Of a stretch of 64,000 nt of DNA, positions 58,733 through 64,000 are shown piece after piece. The number at the start of each line of letters is the position of its first letter. Position 1 is the first letter of the stretch. Below the pieces are notes generated by a model. The model was not told the DNA's origin. It was given only the letters and a program-made list of their open reading frames with translations, and did no database searches. The position numbers and the translations under genes are program-made. The stretch is from an uncultured bacterium (GTDB taxonomy: Bacteria; Cyanobacteriota; Vampirovibrionia; Gastranaerophilales; Gastranaerophilaceae). The stretch is from the NCBI GenBank assembly GCA_947073645.1, contig CAMTMK010000010.1, forward strand, positions 1 to 64,000. Direction: 5' to 3'.

Positions 58733-58870
58733 CTTAAAATTCCCCTACCAAAATATTATATCACCGAAATACCAAGCGGACACTTTAATCTTTACAATTG
58801 TAATAATAATTGCAAAGTTTCCTATGGTTCTGTTAAAATAATAGGGGATAATTGTAAGAAAGAGAAAAAT

Positions 58871-61800
58871 ATGCAGACAGAAATTGCTGAAATATTAAAT
58901 AATATGCGTGAAGAAAATCAACGCAATATCGAAAATTTTGAAAAAGTTCTCTCAGGAATTAACACAAAACTTGAGGCAATGGATGAAGATAATGAAGCAG
59001 TTGATTTGGTAAGATTTTATATTGCCGAGCTTAAAAAAGCTATGGAAGACAGGTTTAATGCTGCTCTTATCAGGTACGATGCGTTTGAAGCTTCTTTTGA
59101 CGGTATTATTACTGCTCAGGCTGAACTTGCAAAGACTTCTGAATTAAAAGATTTATTTGAAGTTTTCAGTGCACATAATAATGTGTTTATGACAGAAATT
59201 TCAAATCAAAAAAATCTGCTGGATATTCTTGATGTAAAATTATCTCAAATTGATGAAAAAACTGTTGATAAAGAAGAATTGACATCTATGGTTCAGGATG
59301 TTTCTCTTGATTTGTCCGTTTTGGGTGAAAATATTCAAAAAACTTTTTCTGAAGTTGAAGAAAAATTAAATGATTTGGATATGTCGGAACAGTTTAACAG
59401 AGTTAATGAAGCTGTTGAAGAACTTAAGGGGCTTGTTGCTTCTGCTCCTGATTATTCGGGAGAGTTTCAAAATCTTGAAAAAAATCTTGAAAATATTTTG
59501 ACAGAAGCTGATTTTGCAGATTTTAAAGAAAATATTGCTGATTTTGTACAGAAAATTATTGATAATTCATCAGCCCTAAATGCTGAGTTGTCATTTAGTA
59601 CCGAAAGGATTTTAGATTCGGTAAATTCAATTGATTATTCTGATTTGAAAGATGATTTGTCTGTTTTGAAAAATTGTTTGGATGATTTGAAACAGGTTTC
59701 TTATCAGGCAGCGTTTGATGAAGTTTCGGCTGTTTTATCAGATATTGGAAATAATTTAAATGAATTAAAAGCTGTGTCTTATCAGGCTTCTTTCGAAGAA
59801 CTTAACGGGCTTTTGGTGCGTATCGGTGAGGATGTACAGATTTTACGGTCTTCTATCGGTGCAGATGTGCAGGAAAATTACTGCGCGGTTAAGGCGGGAC
59901 TTGATGAGCTTATTTTAAATCTGCATGATATTAAAGATGATTTGTCAACTGTTGGTGAAGATGTTAAAGAAAATTCAAATAATAATTACAGTGCTTTAAA
60001 AAATTATCTTGAAGAAGTTTCTTTAAATATGAGTTCTTTACTTGATAGTATCGGTATTTTGAAGACAGATACAGTTATCAGCAGAGAAAAACTTTATGAG
60101 ATTAACGAAAAAATAGATAAGCTTGAACCTGTTGATTATTCTTATGATTTACAGCAGATGTCGTCTAAATTGGATGATTTAGCTGATGACAGCGCTTCTG
60201 TTTCTGCAAATATCGAAGAAAAATTTGAAAATATCAGAGAACTTGTTGAATCTCTTGATAATTCAGAAGCTGTAAAACTCCAGTTTGAAGGCTTTGAAAA
60301 AGCTTTTACTCAAATTGTTACGGCAGAAGATTTCTTGCATTTTAAGGCGGAATTTACGGAATTTATCCAAAAAATTATTGATAATTCGAATGCTTTATAT
60401 GACCACTCTAATTCTGTGAGAGAGCAGGCATTTGAGGGGTTTGAAAAAGTTAACTGTGCTCTTGCTGATTTATCTGCTAATGTTAACTATTTGAGAGATA
60501 TTTCTTCTCAAAAACCATCTGAAATTTTGGATAATATTAATTCTTGTATTAATGAAGCTGTTGAAAAATTAAATTCTGATTCCGATATGAATTTCGGCGA
60601 TTTGAAAAATTCGTTTGAAAAAATTGTATCAGAGATTGCTGAGATTAAAGATGATTTTGCTCAGAAAAATGATGCAAATGTGTTTAATATTTCATCAGGA
60701 TTTGACAAGGTGAAAATGTCTTTGGAAAATCTTGTATCTGCGCTTCATTCAATGGGGGCATCAAGTGAAAGTATTTCTGCAATTGATGAGAAAATCAGCA
60801 GACTTAATGATGTGATATCTTCACTTTCTTCTGATTTATTATTGAAGCAGGATGAAGTTGTTCAGCATATTAGTGATTCTGATGAAATTCGTTTGTCACA
60901 GATGAAAAGTATAAGTGAAAATATTGACGGTATCAGAGGATATATTGATGAAGGCGTTGAATGTCTAAAACAATATTTAGCTGAATTGGAAGTTTCTGCA
61001 AATTCTGCGAAAAGTGCGGGAGATGAAAAATTAACTCAGAAACTTTTGGATTTGGAAAGCACACTTGTTCAAAGTACAAATGAGTATGAACAGAAAATGG
61101 AGCTTTTGCAGGCAAAAATTACTGAATTTGCTCATATTGTTGAAAACAGTAATTCTGATACTGAGGGTAAGATATCATATTCACTGGATGAGATTCAGAG
61201 TATAAAAGCTGAGCTGGAAGTTTTAAATGACGGTTTAAAATCTTCTAAACTATCTGTTGATGAGAAATTTGGCGAAACAGTTTCTTTGATAGATGCGGGT
61301 ATTGAAAATATTATATTTAACCTTACAAATCTTACTGATAATGTTGTAAGCGGTGTAGGCGCTTCTTTTAAAGAAAATGTTTTAGGAATTGACGAAAAAT
61401 TTGACAGTTTATTTGAAAATATAAATGATATTAAAAATCAGCATACACTTAATAATGTTGATTTAATTCAGGATATAGAAAATAAAGTTACTGCATTGAA
61501 AGATGAATTAGGACTAATAAATTCAGATATTGCAAGTGCTTTAGAATGTAAATCCGAAGAAATTATTCGCGCATTTGAACCGGTGAAGACTGGAATAGAA
61601 GAATTTGCCGGATTTGAGTTTGAAAAAATTCTTACTGATTTAAAATCTCAGATTGAATTGGCATTTATGAATTTTTCTGTTGATATTAATAATGAGTTTG
61701 CTTCGAATTCTCAATCTGTTTCAAAGCTGGAACAGGCATTTAAGGAAACTTTTAACAGGTTGAGTGATATTGATGCCTGTGTTAGCGAAAAAATTCAGGA

Positions 61801-63376
61801 TAATATTGAACTTTTAAATGTAACATTGGAAAATTCATGCCGTGATATAAAAGTTAATATTGAAGGTAAGATAGAAGACCAAATTGGCGAGTTAAGAGAT
61901 TATTTTGATGTCGCGCTTAACAGTAATAATGTTGAAAATTCTATCAGTGATTTAAAAGACAGTTTTGGTATAATGGTCGATGAAATTAATACAAAACTTG
62001 ATGTTATTGCAACTGATACGACTTTAGATGATTTGAAAGATGATTTTGAAACTCAAATTGGTGAAATCAGTTCTAAACTCGATATAATTGTTTCCGATAC
62101 TTCTGTAGATGAACTTCATGACAGATTTGATGAGATTTTGGAAAATAATAACAAGATTTCAGATTCCGTTCAACAATTTAACGGAAGATTTGATAATCTT
62201 TCTCAGACAGAAGAACATGTTTCCGATATGATTTCTGCTTTGCATGCAAAGGTTGACGCTCTTGTTGATGATAGTTCAGAGTTTGATATTTTGGAAGAAA
62301 TTGATGTTATTAAAGATATTATCTTTGAACAGCGTAAATTCTTTGAAGTTTCTTCTGATGAGAAAGCTTCTGCTATTGATAAATATTTGAGAGATGTTCT
62401 TTTAAAACTTGATAATGTTGATTTGGAAAGAAATGCAGAAGATATTAAAGAAGCAATTTTAGGTGCTCTTGTTTCTCTTGTTGACCAAATCTCATTTGTG
62501 GAAGAAACAGAAGAGATTAAGGATTTTGTTGAAGAAAAAACTGAACAAATTAATCAAAATTTGATTGATGTTAAAAACCAGTTAAAACAGTTAACTTCAC
62601 CTGGTGATGATTTTGATTATACATATACACTGCAGGATGTAGAATCTGATATTGCAAAATTAAGACTTGCTGTTACAAATATGTCAGGCAATGATTTTTC
62701 AGAAGTTACTGATGAAATTAAAAAAATTGTTGATGCTGTTGAAGGTTTGGAAAACTCTTTAACGCAGGAACAGATTGTTGATTTGAAATCTGATATTGAA
62801 AAATTAAACGAAGATATTGTAAGTATAAGTTCCCGTACTAATAAACTGCTTTTGACTTCTGATGAATCTTATAAAGCTCTAAATGACGGGTTAAATAATT
62901 TCAGTAATATTATATATAAACTTGAAGATAGAATTAACTATCTTGATAACACTGAGGCGAGTGAAAGAGTTGAAAGAAAAATTGACAGCATTCATTCTCT
63001 TGCGGTTGAGGCGGATAATGCTAACAAAGTTTCACGTCAGGTTATGATGTATCTTGGAGAATGGATTGATTCTGCAGGTGAAAACATTTCTGAAATCAGT
63101 GAAAAAACTGCAGAAATCGACAGTATTAAAGAAAGTATTCAAGAGTTAAGAGAAATTATTCCTGAAAAAAATCTTATTCTGGATGATATAGAACGTAAAT
63201 TTGAACGTCAGGAAGAAAGAATTGACAGATTGGAAATGGGATTGGATAAGGTCCTTTTGATACTCGAACAAAAAGATGATACGATATTAGCAAGTAAGGT
63301 GGATAATATTGAAAGACTTCTGTCCGCTCTCGGTACGAATATAGAAAAGCTGACTTCTTATGTTGATGAAGAATAA
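58871..63376 (+). CDS. Giant acidic coiled-coil protein, unknown
   Basis: A 1501-residue soluble protein, almost wholly helical and acidic, with no signal peptide, membrane helix or catalytic motif. Degenerate repeats are visible: TEADFADFKENIADFVQKII near 211 and TAEDFLHFKAEFTEFIQKII near 482, each followed by DNS.AL. SYQA(A/S)F(D/E)E occurs twice near 275-310, and LDDLKDDFETQIGEIS / VDELHDRFDEILEN near 1055-1095. Such proteins serve as scaffolds, chemoreceptor-like signalling rods or SMC-like spacers, but none can be assigned. Its end overlaps the glcD-like start by 11 bases. Confidence 0.8.
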   Translation: MQTEIAEILNNMREENQRNIENFEKVLSGINTKLEAMDEDNEAVDLVRFYIAELKKAMEDRFNAALIRYDAFEASFDGIITAQAELAKTSELKDLFEVFSAHNNVFMTEISNQKNLLDILDVKLSQIDEKTVDKEELTSMVQDVSLDLSVLGENIQKTFSEVEEKLNDLDMSEQFNRVNEAVEELKGLVASAPDYSGEFQNLEKNLENILTEADFADFKENIADFVQKIIDNSSALNAELSFSTERILDSVNSIDYSDLKDDLSVLKNCLDDLKQVSYQAAFDEVSAVLSDIGNNLNELKAVSYQASFEELNGLLVRIGEDVQILRSSIGADVQENYCAVKAGLDELILNLHDIKDDLSTVGEDVKENSNNNYSALKNYLEEVSLNMSSLLDSIGILKTDTVISREKLYEINEKIDKLEPVDYSYDLQQMSSKLDDLADDSASVSANIEEKFENIRELVESLDNSEAVKLQFEGFEKAFTQIVTAEDFLHFKAEFTEFIQKIIDNSNALYDHSNSVREQAFEGFEKVNCALADLSANVNYLRDISSQKPSEILDNINSCINEAVEKLNSDSDMNFGDLKNSFEKIVSEIAEIKDDFAQKNDANVFNISSGFDKVKMSLENLVSALHSMGASSESISAIDEKISRLNDVISSLSSDLLLKQDEVVQHISDSDEIRLSQMKSISENIDGIRGYIDEGVECLKQYLAELEVSANSAKSAGDEKLTQKLLDLESTLVQSTNEYEQKMELLQAKITEFAHIVENSNSDTEGKISYSLDEIQSIKAELEVLNDGLKSSKLSVDEKFGETVSLIDAGIENIIFNLTNLTDNVVSGVGASFKENVLGIDEKFDSLFENINDIKNQHTLNNVDLIQDIENKVTALKDELGLINSDIASALECKSEEIIRAFEPVKTGIEEFAGFEFEKILTDLKSQIELAFMNFSVDINNEFASNSQSVSKLEQAFKETFNRLSDIDACVSEKIQDNIELLNVTLENSCRDIKVNIEGKIEDQIGELRDYFDVALNSNNVENSISDLKDSFGIMVDEINTKLDVIATDTTLDDLKDDFETQIGEISSKLDIIVSDTSVDELHDRFDEILENNNKISDSVQQFNGRFDNLSQTEEHVSDMISALHAKVDALVDDSSEFDILEEIDVIKDIIFEQRKFFEVSSDEKASAIDKYLRDVLLKLDNVDLERNAEDIKEAILGALVSLVDQISFVEETEEIKDFVEEKTEQINQNLIDVKNQLKQLTSPGDDFDYTYTLQDVESDIAKLRLAVTNMSGNDFSEVTDEIKKIVDAVEGLENSLTQEQIVDLKSDIEKLNEDIVSISSRTNKLLLTSDESYKALNDGLNNFSNIIYKLEDRINYLDNTEASERVERKIDSIHSLAVEADNANKVSRQVMMYLGEWIDSAGENISEISEKTAEIDSIKESIQELREIIPEKNLILDDIERKFERQEERIDRLEMGLDKVLLILEQKDDTILASKVDNIERLLSALGTNIEKLTSYVDEE

Positions 63377-64000
63377 ATTAATCTCTGATTTAAAAAAAGA
63401 ATTACCCTGCGTATTGGATACACTAGAGGAAAGGTATGCTTATTCTCAGGATGCGTCAAATTTAAGACGAATAAGTAACATTGCTGATGCTGTTGTTTTT
63501 GTTGAAACTGTTGAAGATGTTCAGCATGTTGTAAAAATTGCCAATAAACATAAAACCCCGATAATCTGCCGCGGTGCAGGGACTAATGTTGTTGGAGCAT
63601 GTTCTGTTGTGCATGGCGGAATTATCTTAAACTTTTCAAAGATGAATAAGATTAAAAAGATTAATCGCGACAATATGACAGCAATTGTTGAACCTGGGGT
63701 GGTGCTTGGAGATTTACAAAAAGAGGTTGAGAAGCTCGGATTATTTTATCCGCCTGACCCGTCAAATCTTGCAGTATCAACTATCGGCGGAAGTATTGCA
63801 CAGGCATCGGGCGGTGCAAAGTCTTTTAAATACGGAACAACAAAAGATTATGTAATTGATTTGAAAGTTGTTATGGCAAATGGTGAGATTTTGCATACGG
63901 GGGCTAATACGATTAAAAATGCAACAGGTTATAATCTCGGAAGTTTATTTGTCGGCTCGGAAGGAACACTCGGTATTGTTGTGGAAGCAACTTTGAAACT
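63366..64000 (+). CDS. FAD-linked oxidase, GlcD-like (partial)
   Basis: The frame opens at ATG 63366 inside the end of the coiled-coil gene and runs off the window, so only about 211 residues are seen. The FAD-binding PCMH domain is clear: ICRGAGTNVVGACSVVHGGI, the VEPGVVLGDLQ strand, YPPDPSNLAVSTIGGSIAQ and TGYNLGSLFVGSEGTLGI. It probably oxidises glycolate or D-lactate, passing electrons to a partner subunit. There is no clear Shine-Dalgarno; the overlap suggests translational coupling. Confidence 0.92.
   Translation, partial: MKNKLISDLKKELPCVLDTLEERYAYSQDASNLRRISNIADAVVFVETVEDVQHVVKIANKHKTPIICRGAGTNVVGACSVVHGGIILNFSKMNKIKKINRDNMTAIVEPGVVLGDLQKEVEKLGLFYPPDPSNLAVSTIGGSIAQASGGAKSFKYGTTKDYVIDLKVVMANGEILHTGANTIKNATGYNLGSLFVGSEGTLGIVVEATLK

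Noticed and set aside
1-64000. Search for CRISPR arrays, rRNA genes, insertion sequences and integrases
   Set aside because: No regular repeat-spacer pattern, rRNA-like sequence, transposase or integrase frame was recognised anywhere in the window.

Overview
The window is one contiguous piece of a low-GC bacterial chromosome, densely packed with short operons on both strands. Several things point to a non-photosynthetic relative of Cyanobacteria of the gut Gastranaerophilales/Vampirovibrionia (Melainabacteria) type. They are a Ycf45-like AAA ATPase with a C-terminal R3H domain, prepilin-like genes with the LAEVLITL-type N-terminus, two 'MGxAAxQARLLSIT' proteins, a B12-dependent ribonucleotide reductase, PPDK and a four-subunit 2-oxoacid:ferredoxin oxidoreductase. 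The assignment is an inference from gene content; no marker gene was searched.

Layout. 1-7.1 kb: a SurA/PrsA-like lipoprotein (cut by the window edge) behind mfd, two cell-surface glycan genes and an unknown membrane protein. 7.1-14.1 kb: nrdJ, a prepilin gene interrupted at a G10 tract, a dicarboxylate-type symporter and ileS. 14.2-25.4 kb: a long hypothetical protein, fusA, uppS-rdgB, a complete RND efflux operon (adaptor, pump, TolC) and a prepilin remnant. 25.5-37.8 kb: murA, grpE-dnaJ followed by tightly overlapping genes (beta-propeller protein, O-methyltransferase, ruvC, membrane protein, mtnA), then tyrA, pgi and unknown proteins. 37.8-41.5 kb: a 27-residue Met-rich peptide gene and an exported redox cluster (CMD-cupin, FMN reductase, flavodoxin, hydrolase remnant, aldo/keto reductase). 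41.5-48.4 kb: tRNA-Ser(CGA), proA, proB, alr, lpd, lipA and a PlsC-like acyltransferase. 48.4-52.9 kb: the second MGxAAxQAR protein, the Ycf45-like ATPase and a small accessory islet. 52.9-64 kb: ppdK, the kor operon, a 1501-residue coiled-coil protein and a partial glcD-like gene.

The most unusual signals are in non-coding or very small features. (i) An unannotated islet at 52.0-52.9 kb holds a 24-codon hydrophobic peptide gene with a 14-nt perfect Shine-Dalgarno, a strong opposing promoter that would make antisense RNA, a compact HTH-like gene, an operator palindrome and a 59-codon gene; it looks like a type I toxin-antitoxin module. (ii) Seven genes have a -10 box ending exactly six bases before the start codon and no Shine-Dalgarno, implying leaderless mRNAs; lipA is off by one base. 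(iii) The two MGxAAxQAR genes share an upstream block that reads as a sigma-28-like promoter, or alternatively as a base-paired leader. (iv) A GC-rich repeat family sits at gene ends and once in frame inside nrdJ. (v) A G10 tract separates a prepilin start codon from its reading frame. (vi) Two genes of the redox cluster keep an internal Shine-Dalgarno plus ATG just after their signal peptides.

All calls come from reading the sequence by eye. No database search, folding program or alignment was run.
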